Origin: CAIWTU01 sp963815135
Lineage (GTDB): Bacteria; Desulfobacterota; Desulfuromonadia; Geobacterales; Geobacteraceae
NCBI GenBank assembly: GCA_963815135.1
Contig: CAWFFO010000011.1
Span: forward strand, 62,001 to 126,000
DNA: 64,000 nt
Reading direction: 5' to 3'
Shown here: positions 27,817 through 37,395 of the stretch, one piece after another
Position numbering within the stretch: the stretch's first letter is position 1
Layout: each line of letters opens with the position of its first letter
Translations under genes and position numbers: made by a program
The notes under the pieces: model-generated
Databases searched by the model: none
The model's input: the letters and a program-made list of their open reading frames with translations, nothing else
What the model was told of the DNA's origin: nothing

Positions 27817-27912
27817 CCGTTTTCCCGGAAGTCCCGATTTCGCCGAAAAAACAGCTGACAAGCGTTACTTTGCCTAGTAGTATTCCATGCATCCCACAGA
27901 CAAGGAGTCTGC

Positions 27913-29118
27913 ATGGACATATCCCTGGTGTTCATCATCGCCGGCATAATAATAATGACCGGTTTTTTCGGAATATTTTTCTTCGACAAGACGAAGATCC
28001 CCGACGTGCTTCTCCTGCTGGGAATAGGCCTTTTGCTCGGGCCGGTCCTCGGTTTCATCGATCCCGAAACTCTCGGTGATTTCACCGAATACTTCGGATC
28101 GCTCGCCCTGATCATTATCCTCTTCGAGGGGGGCATGGACATGGACCTGGACCGGCTGATCATCGAGCTGGGGGCGGCGTCGTTCCTGGTGGTTGTCTCC
28201 TTTTTTCTTTCCATGGCCGGCATCGCCGCCTTTCTCCATTTCATCCAGGGATGGCAGATCATGCAGAGCATCCTGCTGGGAACCATCCTCGGCTGCACCA
28301 GCGCGGCCATCGTCATCCCCATAATTAGCAGGATGGAAATCAAGGATGAGATCAAGACCATTGTTTCCGTGGAGTCCGTGTTGAGCGATGTGCTCGCCGT
28401 TGTGCTTACTATAACTCTGATCGAAATAATAACCCTGGGAACCACCGGCATCAGGACACCTTTCCGTGCAGTTGCCAGTTCTTTTTCCACGGCGATTATC
28501 GGCGGCGGGCTGGCAGGGATTTTGTGGCTGAAAGTACTCGATTCCTTCAGGGACAGAAAATACTCGTACATGTTCACTCTCGCCGCGGTGCTGATTACCT
28601 TCGGCGGCGTGAGTTTCCTCGGGGGCAGCGGCGCTATCGCCGTCCTCATCTTCGGCATTGTCCTCGGAAACAGCCATTCTTTCTCCGGCTTTCTGAAAAT
28701 TTCCAATGATTCGCTGATCGAGAGCACCATCAAATTCTTTCACGGTGAGATGACCTTCTTCATCAGGACCTTCTTTTTCGTCTACATGGGCATGATAATC
28801 ACTTTCAAGCAGGTGGACCGGGAATTTTTCCTGATCTGCTTTTCAATTCTCCTGATAATTGTGGTCATGCGGTTTTTCAGCGTCGGTCTCACGGCGCTCA
28901 TATTCCATGAAAAAAGGCCGGACAGGTTCATCATGATGTCGATGATGCCGCGCGGACTGGCATCGGCGGTTCTGGCCATAATACCCGCCTCGCTCAAAAT
29001 CGACGGCAGCGGATATTTCGTGGATATAACCTTCGCCGTCATCATCATGACCAATGTCATAATGACCATGGGGGTTTATTACGTCGACAGAAGCGCGAAA
29101 AAGGCCGCGTCGAAGTAG
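27913..29118 (+). CDS. Cation:proton antiporter (CPA family)
   Basis: A 401-aa membrane protein with about twelve helices, no C-terminal TrkA domain. Family traits: KIPDVLLLLGIGLLLGPVLG, LALIIILFEGGMDMDLDRL, GCTSAAIVIPIISRM and SVESVLSDVLAVVLT with the paired acidic residues of the transport site, then FLGGSGAIAVLIFGIVLGN. CAAGGAG just upstream gives a good start. It probably exchanges Na+ or K+ for H+ and fits an osmotic/ion cluster with the following ClC genes. Confidence 0.88.
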   Translation: MDISLVFIIAGIIIMTGFFGIFFFDKTKIPDVLLLLGIGLLLGPVLGFIDPETLGDFTEYFGSLALIIILFEGGMDMDLDRLIIELGAASFLVVVSFFLSMAGIAAFLHFIQGWQIMQSILLGTILGCTSAAIVIPIISRMEIKDEIKTIVSVESVLSDVLAVVLTITLIEIITLGTTGIRTPFRAVASSFSTAIIGGGLAGILWLKVLDSFRDRKYSYMFTLAAVLITFGGVSFLGGSGAIAVLIFGIVLGNSHSFSGFLKISNDSLIESTIKFFHGEMTFFIRTFFFVYMGMIITFKQVDREFFLICFSILLIIVVMRFFSVGLTALIFHEKRPDRFIMMSMMPRGLASAVLAIIPASLKIDGSGYFVDITFAVIIMTNVIMTMGVYYVDRSAKKAASK

Positions 29119-29373
29119 CATTTCCCGCCTTTCCGGGGTCCGCCCGGATGCGGAAACACTGGATTTCGGTTATTATCTACAGATGAGTTTAAGCCCGGGC
29201 GATCAGGCGGAAGGTTGAAGACTTGTATTTGAAAACCTGCGGTTATTTGACGAATTTGATTTTGCTCCGCCTGCCGGTTCAGATGCATCGGATCATGTGG
29301 CAGCACATGATTCCGTTCCTTCAGCCTTCAAACCTTCAGCCTGACAACCTGAATTCATTATCGAGGTCGCTAC

Positions 29374-31160
29374 ATGACTCCTGCTAAACCCGGGACTGCT
29401 AAACCCTACGGTCCGATCAGTTTTCTCCTCCTCTCCATTCTGGTCGGCGTAGTCGCCGGTTTCGGTGCGGTGGTGTTTCGCGAGCTCATTGCCTTTTTTC
29501 ATAATCTGTTCTTTCTCGGCAAAATCTCCACCGTTTACGATGCAAATGTCCACACCCGGCGAGCCCATGGGGGCCGTTGATCATCCTGGCGCCCGTGGTC
29601 GGCGCCGTTCGTCGTCGTATTTCTGGTAAAGAATTTCGCCCCGGAGGCAAAAGGGACATGGTGTGCCGGAAGTAATCGACGCCATCCATTACCATAAAGG
29701 CGGCATCCGGCCCGGTGGTCGCCCTGATCAAATCCCTGGCTTCGGCGCATATCCATCGGCAGCGGGGGGTCCGTCGGACGCGAAGGGCCTATCATCCAGA
29801 TCGGCTCCGCCTTCGGTTCCACCATCGGACGGACTGCTCAGGATGAGCCCTTACGAAAGGACCATTCTTATCGCTGCGGGAGCCGGAGGTGGGATCGCCG
29901 CGACTTTCAATACCCCTGTGGGAGGAGTGCTGTTCGCCATAGAACTTCTTCTGCAGGAAGTCAGTGTAAAGACACTGGTGCCGGTGGCGGTGGCAACAGT
30001 CACTGCCACATATATTGGCCAGTACTTTTTCGGCGCCCACCCATCCTTCATCATCCCCTCATTCGAAACCCCTTCTTTCACGTTGAAGATCCGGTGGTGC
30101 TGTTCAGCTATGCCGGTCTCGGCGGTCTGGTGGGGCTGGCCTCGACTCTCCTCATAAAATCCATATATTTTGCGAGGACTATTTTGAAAAACGGGTAAAA
30201 GGCGGTTATTACATCCGCCACATTCTCGGCATGTTTCTGGTGGGTGTCGTCGTGTATCTGTGTAGGCGCTGTTCGGCCGGTATTACGTGGAAGGGGTCGG
30301 ATATGCCACCATCCAGGAAATACTCACCGGTTTGCAATTGCCGCTCTACATGCTCCTGTTGCTCTTTTTCCTCAAACTTTTCGCCACATCGTTGACACTC
30401 GGTTCGGGAGGTTCCGGCGGCATTTTTTCCCCGTCCCTATTTCTGGGTGCGACCCTGGGCTGCGCATACGGGTACCTTTGCTCCACTTTATATTCCCGAA
30501 ACTGGCGATCAGTCCGCCGGCATTCGCGGTTGCCGGTATGGCCGGAATGGTGGGGGGCGTGACCGGAGCGGCCATGACCGCCATCGTCATGACCTTCGAG
30601 ATGACCCTCGACTACAGCGTTATCCTTCCCATGACCATAACTGTGGCATCAGTTACGGGGTGAGAAAGATGTTTTGCCGGGAGAGCATTTATACGCAGAA
30701 ACTGGCGCGGCGCGGCCACCTGGTCCCGGATGCGCTCCGGGCTACCCTTATCCAGGTCAAAAGCGCCAGAGATGTTATGGACAGCCGCTTCACGACAGTG
30801 CCTGCCTCTCTCGCCATAGAGGAATTCGTCCGCTATACCCTCCCGGAGAAGCCGGCCATCAATAATTTCCTGGTCATCGACGACCGGCGGATAGTAGGAC
30901 ATGGTTGCCGCCGGGATAGCCCGGACAAACCTCGAGAGGGAAAGGGGCTGCACCCCTGGGATCCATCGCGGCCATGAACTATCTGGCCGTACCTGAGCAG
31001 ACGCCGATTTTTTCCCTGTTTTCAAAAGTCTTTGCCCTGGAAATGATTCCACGTGCTGGTGTCCCCGGACGGCTCGCCTCCATTCAGCCGAACAGTGCGC
31101 GGACTTATTACCAAGGAGCGTCTGGCGGAATTCGTCGCCGAGGCGGCGGAGCAGTTTTAG
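29374..31160 (+). pseudogene. ClC-type chloride channel/antiporter with CBS domains, multiple frameshifts
   Basis: A broken paralogue of the next gene. It begins MTPAKPGTAKPYGPISFLLL and can be followed piecewise to a TAG at 31160 (AEAAEQF): FFHNLFFLGKISTVYDANVH, the selectivity block GSGGSVGREGPIIQIGSA (near 29757, out of frame), GGGIAATFNTPVGGVLFAIELL, GSGGSGGIFSPSLFLGATLG and GVTGAAMTAIVMTFEMTLDYS, then CBS-domain remnants. At least six frame changes occur with few missing bases. ClC proteins move Cl-, often with H+. Non-functional as written. Confidence 0.88.
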
Positions 31161-31352
31161 TATTAAACAAATCACAGTAGTATCCGAATTTAGCCCTATG
31201 CCTTGCCCTCTCTTTTGCCCTCTCCCACGTTGTAATCAGACTGGAGAGGGAATCTGGCTAGCACCCCGGGTCCGCATGCGGCACGAGGGAGATGGTATTG
31301 TAGCTTCCATCCTTGGGGGAGGGGCTGATTAACAGGGGGAAGGGGAGAATAA

Positions 31353-33146
31353 ATGTCCGGGCAAGGAAAGGCAAACCATACGGCCCATTCAGTTTTCTCC
31401 TGCTGTCGGTCCTGGTCGGAGTGGTTTCCGGACTGTGCGCAGTGGCTTTCCGCGGTCTAATCGCTTTCTTCCACAACCTGTTTTTCCTGGGGCGGCTCTC
31501 TTTTCTCTATGACGCCAGCATTCATACCCCGGAAAGTCCATGGGGGCCTCTTGTGATCCTTTTGCCGGTGGCCGGAGCGCTCGGCGTCGCTTACCTGGTG
31601 AAGAACTTCGCCCCGGAAGCAAAAGGCACCGGGGTACCCGAGGTCATGGATGCGGTCTACTACCGCAAGGGCGCCATCCGGCCGGTGGTGGCCCTGGTGA
31701 AATCCCTTGCTTCGTCGCTGTCCATCGGCAGCGGCGGCTCGGTCGGCCGGGAAGGGCCGATCATGCAGATCGGCTCCGCTCTTGCCTCCCAGCTCGGGCG
31801 ATTCCTGGACATGAGTCCGCGCGAACGTGTCATCCTGATCGCCTGCGGCACCGGGGGAGGAGTCGCCGCGACCTTCAACACCCCCATCGGCGGTGTGCTG
31901 TTCGCCATCGAAATACTGATTCACGAGATGAGCGTCAAGACGCTGGTCCCCGTCACGCTTTCAACCGCTGTTGCCACCTATATCGGCAGGCTCTCCTTCG
32001 GAGATCATCCTTCTTTTGTCATCCCCCATATGGAAAACCTCTCACTCCATCTTACCGACCCGTCGGTTCTTCTTGGTTACGCGGTCCTCGGCGCACTCAT
32101 GGGGATTGCCTCCCTGCTGTTTATCAGGTCGGTCTACGGCGTCGAGGATTTTTTCGATAACCGCATAAAAGGCGGGTATTACGTGCGCCACCTGACCGGA
32201 ATGCTCCTGGTCGGCGTTGTCATGTACATGCTCATGAACACATACGGCCACTATTATGTCCAGGGCGTCGGCTATGCCACGATCCAGGACATCCTTTCCG
32301 GCGGGGCATTCCCTTTTTACTTTCTGCTCCTGCTTTTTGCCCTGAAACTCCTGGCCACTTCCGTTACCCTCGGTTCCGGGGGGTCCGGAGGCGTTTTTTC
32401 TCCGATCCTGTTCCTGGGGGCCACACTGGGCGGTGCCTACGGCATTAGCCTTGCATGCAGTTCTGCCGGGCCATGCCGTGACCGCGTCCGCCTTTGCCGT
32501 GGCCGGAATGGCGGGGCTGCTGGGCGGAACCACAGGCGCGGCCATGACAGCCATTGTCATGATCTTCGAGATGACCCTCGACTACAGCGTAATTCTGCCC
32601 ATGACCATAACCGTGGCGCTAAGTTATGGCGTGAGAAAGCTTTTCTCATCCGACAGCATTTACACCATGAAGCTCGCACGCCGGGGTCTCCATGTCCCGC
32701 AGGCTCTGCAGGCTGATTTCTTCCGCACGAGGTTTGCGGGGGAAATCATGGATACCGGATTCGGTATGGCGAATGGCGCGAATATCGTCGGGGACCTGGC
32801 TGACCGGATTTTGCGCATCGAGGGGGCTGTTGTAAACTTTCTGGTGACAGCAGACGGCGGAACGGTAACCGGGTTTGTCACAAAAGAGTCCGTTCTGGCA
32901 ACGGTCGGCAGCGGGAGGGGAGGCGAGACCCTGGAAAACATCGCCCGGAAGGACTTCATCAGGGTTACCGAGAGCACTTCCCTGCAGGCTGTCCTGACCT
33001 CCATGCACGTCGAACCCGCCTCCTGGTTCCTGGTGTTAGCGGACAATCCACTGGCCGGTGATGGCAGGGGGGAAGTAAGAGGTTTTATCACCAGGGAGCG
33101 GCTGGCTGATTTTATTGCCGAAGCAACGGAGCAGTTTTCAATATGA
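31353..33146 (+). CDS. ClC-type chloride channel/antiporter with C-terminal CBS pair, one or two frameshifts
   Basis: An ~600-aa ClC protein. ATG 31353 has a good AGGGGAG site, but its frame joins the main one only after a one-base change near 31375; otherwise the start would be TTG 31313 with no site. The main frame runs to ~32443 (GSGGSVGREGPIMQIGSA with the gating Glu, GTGGGVAATFNTPIGGVLFAIE, GSGGSGGVFSPILFLGATLGGAYG). Then a frameshift moves into the frame of 32433-33146 (AVAGMAGLLGGTTGAAMTA, MTLDYSVILPMTITVALSYG, then two CBS motifs around FVTKESVLATVG and GFITRERLADFI). The stop overlaps the next start as ATGA. Confidence 0.85.
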
Positions 33147-34267
33147 GAGAAACGCATTCCGGACGGGAAATAACATTATTTTTTTGCGGCGACGTCATGA
33201 CCGGGAGAGGTATCGACCAGGTCCTGCCCCATCCGGGCGATCCGCACCTCCACGAGCCGTATGTGAGAGACGCGAACAGGTACGTGGACCTGGCCGAAGA
33301 GAGGAACGGGTTTATCCCGAAACCGGTCGGTTTTTCCTACATATGGGGCGACGCCCTTGCCGAACTGGAGCGGGTTTCGCCGGATGTGCGGATAATCAAC
33401 CTGGAGACGAGCATCACCCGCAGCGATGACTACTGGAAGGGAAAGGGGATCAATTACCGGATGAATCCGGCAAATATTCCCTGTCTCACGTCTGCTGGCA
33501 TCAACGTCTGCTCCCTAGCGAACAACCATGTTCTGGACTGGGGTTATGACGGGCTGAAGGAAACGCTGCTGACCCTCGAAAAAGCGGGAATAAAAACAGC
33601 CGGGGCGGGGCCTGATCTTGATTCGGCCGAGGCTCCTGCCGTGATCGAGGCACCGGGAAAGGGCCGGGTGATAGTGTTCTCCTGCGGCCTGGAGTCGAGC
33701 GGGATACCTGCGAACTGGGCCGCAGACGAGAACAGGCCCGGGGTAAATCTGCTGCCCGATTTGTCGGACAGGACATTGCTTGGCTTTGCAAGCAGGATCC
33801 GGAGGATAAAACGGCCGGGAGATGTTATCGTCATCTCCATCCACTGGGGCGGGAACTGGGGGTACAAAATTTCCCGCGAACAGACCGATTTCGCCCATGG
33901 TCTGATCGACAAGGCCGGAGTGGACATCATTCACGGCCATTCATCCCATCATGTCAAGGGAATCGAAGTCTACCGCGACAGGCCCATTATGTACGGCTGC
34001 GGTGATTTCATCAACGACTATGAAGGGATCGGAGGTAATGAATCGTTCAGGGGTGATTTGAGCCTGATGTATTTTGTGACGGTTTCCCCCGCGACGGGCA
34101 GGCTCACCGGATTGCGAATGGTTCCGAATGTCATGAAGAAATTCAGGGTGAACCGCGCTTCGCGGGCGGATGCGGAATGGCTCATGCGCACGCTGAACCG
34201 GGAGGGGAGACCTTTCGGCACCCGCGTCGAGATGGGAGAAGACAATTCCTTTGCATTGCGCTGGTGA
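33143..34267 (+). CDS. CapA-like metallophosphatase-fold protein
   Basis: A 374-aa protein of the CapA/PgsA (PF09587) family. Motifs: ITLFFCGDVMTGRGIDQVL, IINLETSITRSDDYW, NVCSLANNHVLDWGYDGL, VIVISIHWGGNWG, HGHSSHHVKGIEVYRDRPI and YGCGDFINDYEG. The Asp/His/Asn residues of the calcineurin-like fold are present. No signal peptide is seen, so it is probably cytosolic. In Bacillus CapA acts in poly-gamma-glutamate synthesis, but many bacterial homologues are of unknown role. Start codon overlaps the clc stop by 4 bp. Confidence 0.88.
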   Translation: MRETHSGREITLFFCGDVMTGRGIDQVLPHPGDPHLHEPYVRDANRYVDLAEERNGFIPKPVGFSYIWGDALAELERVSPDVRIINLETSITRSDDYWKGKGINYRMNPANIPCLTSAGINVCSLANNHVLDWGYDGLKETLLTLEKAGIKTAGAGPDLDSAEAPAVIEAPGKGRVIVFSCGLESSGIPANWAADENRPGVNLLPDLSDRTLLGFASRIRRIKRPGDVIVISIHWGGNWGYKISREQTDFAHGLIDKAGVDIIHGHSSHHVKGIEVYRDRPIMYGCGDFINDYEGIGGNESFRGDLSLMYFVTVSPATGRLTGLRMVPNVMKKFRVNRASRADAEWLMRTLNREGRPFGTRVEMGEDNSFALRW

Positions 34268-34341
34268 AATGGTTCCGTTTCCTGGCAAAGCCCGGGAGAC
34301 TGCAGATTTTCGCCGCATACTGATCGAATGGAGGCATGAGC

Positions 34342-34668
34342 ATGACAAACCAGCCGTTTTTTATTCCCGCAGTGCTGATCGGACTGATGTCGATCCCGCT
34401 GATTCTGGCCCTGGTTCCAAGAAACCGGTTTTTCGGTATTCGTACAGCAAGGACTCTTTCGGACGAGAAGGTGTGGTATAGCGCAAACCGGTATGGCGGC
34501 TGGTTATTCATTGTATCAAGCGTGGTCTATCTGGTCTTTGCAGCGATGTACCCGATGACGGGGAGACATGATTCAAGGTTCTCGCTGTGGCTGGCGCATC
34601 TGTTATTTTTCGCAGCTCCGCTGTTTGCGAGTTTGGTGTGCATTCTGAAATATCTGCGAAGGCCATGA
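34342..34668 (+). CDS. SdpI family small membrane protein
   Basis: A 108-aa protein with three helices. The segment ALVPRNRFFGIRTARTLSDEKVWYSANRYGG is the conserved SdpI/YhfL motif (N-x-x-FG-x-R-T ... W-x-x-AN). GGAGG at 34330-34334 lies 7 nt before the ATG at 34342, so I prefer it to the ATG at 34336. SdpI is an immunity protein in Bacillus, but most homologues are not linked to toxins and none is visible here. Confidence 0.8.
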   Translation: MTNQPFFIPAVLIGLMSIPLILALVPRNRFFGIRTARTLSDEKVWYSANRYGGWLFIVSSVVYLVFAAMYPMTGRHDSRFSLWLAHLLFFAAPLFASLVCILKYLRRP

Positions 34669-34921
34669 TGAAAGCAATCAAGCCTGGCCGGACATTTCTC
34701 CGTACCGGAGAAGTATTCCGGGACATGTTAGCGTAAGGGTTGACTGCTATTCGCTTTCTCTGAAAAAATCGATAACCTGTCTTTTATTTTAATTTGTGTA
34801 AAATAATTTATGGCCGGTTGACACGGGAATAATACTCGTTGTAAATAGGAGCTAATTTGTTTTTGTTGTGATTTAGATTTGAAGATTGGGAATGGAGAGG
34901 GAAATTATTCATTTGGCAAAT

Positions 34922-34964
34922 AAAGCCGTCCGTTTCAGCTTTGGCTGAACTGACGGCTTTTTTC
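34922..34964. terminator. Strong hairpin terminator
   Basis: AAAGCCGTCCGTTTCAGC pairs with GCTGAACTGACGGCTTT around a short loop, followed by a run of Ts on the plus strand and preceded by As, so it may work both ways. It marks the end of the plus-strand core run. The rest of 34669-35241 shows no convincing gene. Confidence 0.8.
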
Positions 34965-35241
34965 GTATTTATTGCTGGTGACGGGTTGGGAACGTTGCAA
35001 CATATCCTTAATCTAATGAATGGCAAAATGGAAAACCTGAGCTTTGCGGTTTTTTGAAATCTGGGGAAAAAGCCGAAATGGAATGTTTATTTTAACCTCT
35101 CAACTGCCGGTTTGGAATATTTTACAGAGCCATAATGCTCGATTTTACAGTTGGTTACGTAGGTTGCAAAATAGTTTTGAATTAATTTTGAGAAAATTGG
35201 TACTTGAGCAGGGGCTCATCAATCAGTTGTTGGCAAAATAT

Positions 35242-35727
35242 ATGCAAAAATATATTACAATCATTAGTCTTCTTACAATCGGTCTCTTTATCATGGGTTG
35301 TCCCATGGTCGATGTGAAAGAACTTAATTTCACTCGTACAAAGCCTGAAATAAAGGATGTTATCGGAGTCTGGACACCTGACAGTCAGACATTGAAGGAC
35401 ATTAGAGAACGAGGTGGATACCCGCCAGTAAAACATGAATTAATTTTGAGGCAAGACGGCTCTTTTTCGATGATTAACATGCCTGATTGGTGGAGAGACG
35501 GGTTTGGAAAGTCTAAAAAAGGATTTGAGTCCGGCACAGGATCTTGGCGACTATCCAAAAATAAAGATATCTGGGACATCTGGACGATTGAATTAAATTT
35601 CCCCTCCGGTATCGCCTCAGTGAATCTTTATCGACAAAGTTCACCATATCTCATTTTTATAAGAGTTGGCGATCCTAATGATGGCAACGCGATGTTTTTC
35701 GAGAGAACGAGTTCGTTCCATCATTAA
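35242..35727 (+). CDS. Putative lipoprotein, possible integron-cassette gene
   Basis: A 161-aa protein if started at MQKYITIISLLTIGLFIMGC, a lipoprotein signal with lipobox IMGC; the longer frame from 35044 has a hydrophilic extension and no better ribosome site. The mature part has IGVWTPDSQTLKDI, KHELILRQDGSFSM, GTGSWRLSKNKDIWDIW and a C-terminal FERTSSFHH, a lipocalin-like beta pattern seen in many small uncharacterised lipoproteins. It ends 41 bp before an attC-like site, as a cassette gene would. Confidence 0.65.
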   Translation: MQKYITIISLLTIGLFIMGCPMVDVKELNFTRTKPEIKDVIGVWTPDSQTLKDIRERGGYPPVKHELILRQDGSFSMINMPDWWRDGFGKSKKGFESGTGSWRLSKNKDIWDIWTIELNFPSGIASVNLYRQSSPYLIFIRVGDPNDGNAMFFERTSSFHH

Positions 35728-35768
35728 CGAACCTGCCCCGCGACTGCTTCAAGAGTCTATGGGCTAGA

Positions 35769-35850
35769 AAATAACATGCTAAAAACGTATTGCCAACTTG
35801 ACAGTTGGACCGGGCCGAAAAAACGCCCGGTCAACTGCTGGCTGTTATGT
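35769..35850 (+). other. Candidate integron attC site 1
   Basis: 82 bp: R''-like AAATAAC (35769-35775), an internal stem CAGTTGgACCGGGC / GCCCGGTCAACTG with one unpaired base and loop CGAAAAAAC, and R' GTTATGT (35844-35850). This is the imperfect palindrome with extrahelical base expected of attC. The R' is exactly complementary to the R'' of the next site, as required if both bound one cassette. Confidence 0.7.
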
Positions 35851-35872
35851 CAGGAGAAAGAAGGAGATAAAA

Positions 35873-36154
35873 ATGGGTGCGGGTGGCTTTCAGAAAAAGT
35901 GGGAAATCCTTCCCCTCGATATAATTGCCGTTCTTTACAAGCTGTACTTCAGAAAAGTGAAATGTCCTGCCTGCAAAGCCAATCTGAAGATGGGAATGGT
36001 AAATAAAAAATGGAGTTCGAATGGATTTATGGACAAAGCGGACTTATCTGGTGTTTGGAGCCCATTGGGCATGGACTTTGACATTACCAAGCTTGGGTTG
36101 AAGTGTACTCAAGACCACGACCACCAGTATTGGGCCAGAGATCTAAAAAACTGA
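35873..36154 (+). CDS. Cassette-encoded small zinc-ribbon-like protein, unknown function
   Basis: A 93-aa protein. AAGGAG at 35861-35866 lies 6 nt before the ATG. It begins MGAGGFQKKWEILPLDIIAV and holds a CPAC pair (FRKVKCPACKANLKMG) and a later Cys/His segment (LGLKCTQDHDHQYWARD) that could complete a zinc site. I do not recognise a family. The gene fills the space between two attC-like sites, starting 23 nt after one R' and ending 45 nt before the next R'', the geometry of an integron gene cassette. Confidence 0.7.
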   Translation: MGAGGFQKKWEILPLDIIAVLYKLYFRKVKCPACKANLKMGMVNKKWSSNGFMDKADLSGVWSPLGMDFDITKLGLKCTQDHDHQYWARDLKN

Positions 36155-36199
36155 GCTTTCAGCCAGCGAGACCGTGCCCTGAAGAGCTCAAATTAAAGG

Positions 36200-36271
36200 A
36201 CATAACCACGTCCATAGACGCCGACCGCCCGAAAAAACTGGGCGGGCAGGTCAAAGCCATGCCCGTTGAAT
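36200..36271 (+). other. Candidate integron attC site 2
   Basis: 72 bp: R'' ACATAAC (36200-36206), stem GACCGCCC / GGGCaGGTC with an extrahelical A and loop containing GAAAAAAC, then R' GTTGAAT (36265-36271), which fits GTTRRRY fully. ACATAAC is the exact reverse complement of the R' of site 1 (GTTATGT), the hallmark of a single cassette between them. Confidence 0.72.
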
Positions 36272-36287
36272 CAAGAAAGGAGTAAGT

Positions 36288-36455
36288 ATGAGAAATTGGT
36301 ATATTGTAGGTCTGCTGCTTGTCATGCTGATAACTGGTGCAGTCTGTGTAGCTGCTGAAAAGACAAAGGACGGCTTTTCAATTGTATCCAGTGAGCAACT
36401 CGGGGGAATTCGGGACACGGGGGATTCCGGGGACATAATACCAATTTTAGCTTGA
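36288..36455 (+). pseudogene. Truncated exported protein, start of a third cassette gene
   Basis: AAGGAG and ATG 36288 follow the second attC-like site by 16 bp. The product begins with a signal peptide (WYIVGLLLVMLITGAVCVAAEK) and continues KTKDGFSIVSSEQLGGI, then runs into the inverted end of the REP-type transposase unit (36423) and stops after 55 residues. The rest of the gene is missing. Confidence 0.6.
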
Positions 36456-37212
36456 CTTGCTTAATACTGTCTAATAATATCCAGCCATGGCTCGCATCTC
36501 AAGAATAGTCGTTCCCGGATATCCTCACCATATCACTCAGCGGGGTGTACGTTCGATGGATGTTTTTCATACAGACGAGGACCGCCGCCAGTACGTGCAA
36601 TTTCTGTCTGAGGAGGCGGCACGCTTCGGAGTTGATATCCTCGCGTGGTGCCTCATGACCAATCACGTGCATTTTATAGCCATACCGGATGATGAAATCT
36701 CTCTTGCTAGAGGATTCGGTGAAGGACATCGCCGATACACGCGCATGAAGAACTTCACACAAGGAGTCCGAGGCTATCTTTTCCAGGGAAGATTCGGCTC
36801 GTGTGTCTTGGACGAACAGCACCTATTGGCAGCAGCGCGGTATGTGCTCATGAATCCTGTTCGTTCAGGAATGGTGAAGGAACCATATGAGTATACATGG
36901 TCGAGCGCAAGATTTCATGCCGGATTAATCGAATATGACCCTTTTGTAAGGGACCGGACACTTATGGGCTTGATCACTAACTGGCAGGAATTCATCGCTT
37001 CAGTAGACGAGGAAAAGGTACACCAACTGCGGCGGGTAACGCGGACGGGTCGGCCGGCTGGCAGTGATGATTTTGTTCAAAGAATCGAACAAATGACGGG
37101 TCGGGATTTAAGCATCGGGACGCCGGGGAGAACGCGAAAACAAACTTAAAAAAACTGTATTATGTCCCCGGAATTCACCGAAAAAAACTGTATTATGTCC
37201 CCGGAATTCACG
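36423..37212 (+). mobile_element. REP-associated tyrosine transposase (RAYT) unit with flanking repeats
   Basis: The left end GATTCCGGGGACATAATAC (36423-36441) is inverted with respect to two copies of GTATTATGTCCCCGGAATTC on the right (37157-37176 and 37190-37209), which sit in two 33-bp tandem units. The unit surrounds the transposase gene and cuts the cassette gene at 36288. Confidence 0.75.
36487..37149 (+). CDS. REP-associated tyrosine transposase (Y1/HUH)
   Basis: A 220-aa single-strand transposase of the TnpA-REP type. It has YPHHITQRGVR, the HUH pair in MTNHVHFIAIPDD, GRFGSCVLDEQHLLAAARYV with the candidate catalytic Tyr, then VLMNPVRSGMVKEPYEYTWSSA. Full length for the family and intact. 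Such proteins act on the small palindromic repeats at their flanks. Confidence 0.9.
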   Translation: MARISRIVVPGYPHHITQRGVRSMDVFHTDEDRRQYVQFLSEEAARFGVDILAWCLMTNHVHFIAIPDDEISLARGFGEGHRRYTRMKNFTQGVRGYLFQGRFGSCVLDEQHLLAAARYVLMNPVRSGMVKEPYEYTWSSARFHAGLIEYDPFVRDRTLMGLITNWQEFIASVDEEKVHQLRRVTRTGRPAGSDDFVQRIEQMTGRDLSIGTPGRTRKQT

Positions 37213-37395
37213 TGGAATTTTGGCTCCCCAGTGAAGATGGTTCTGGGCACTGGAAAGAGTGTTTTTCATTGTAACGAACTTTGAACTTTTGCGGCATGTT
37301 GACCGGCGTTGAAGTTCGACCTGCCATAGACACGCACCTTAACCCACATAAGCAATCGAAAATCATAACGTTAAAGAATAAAGATATTTCACACT

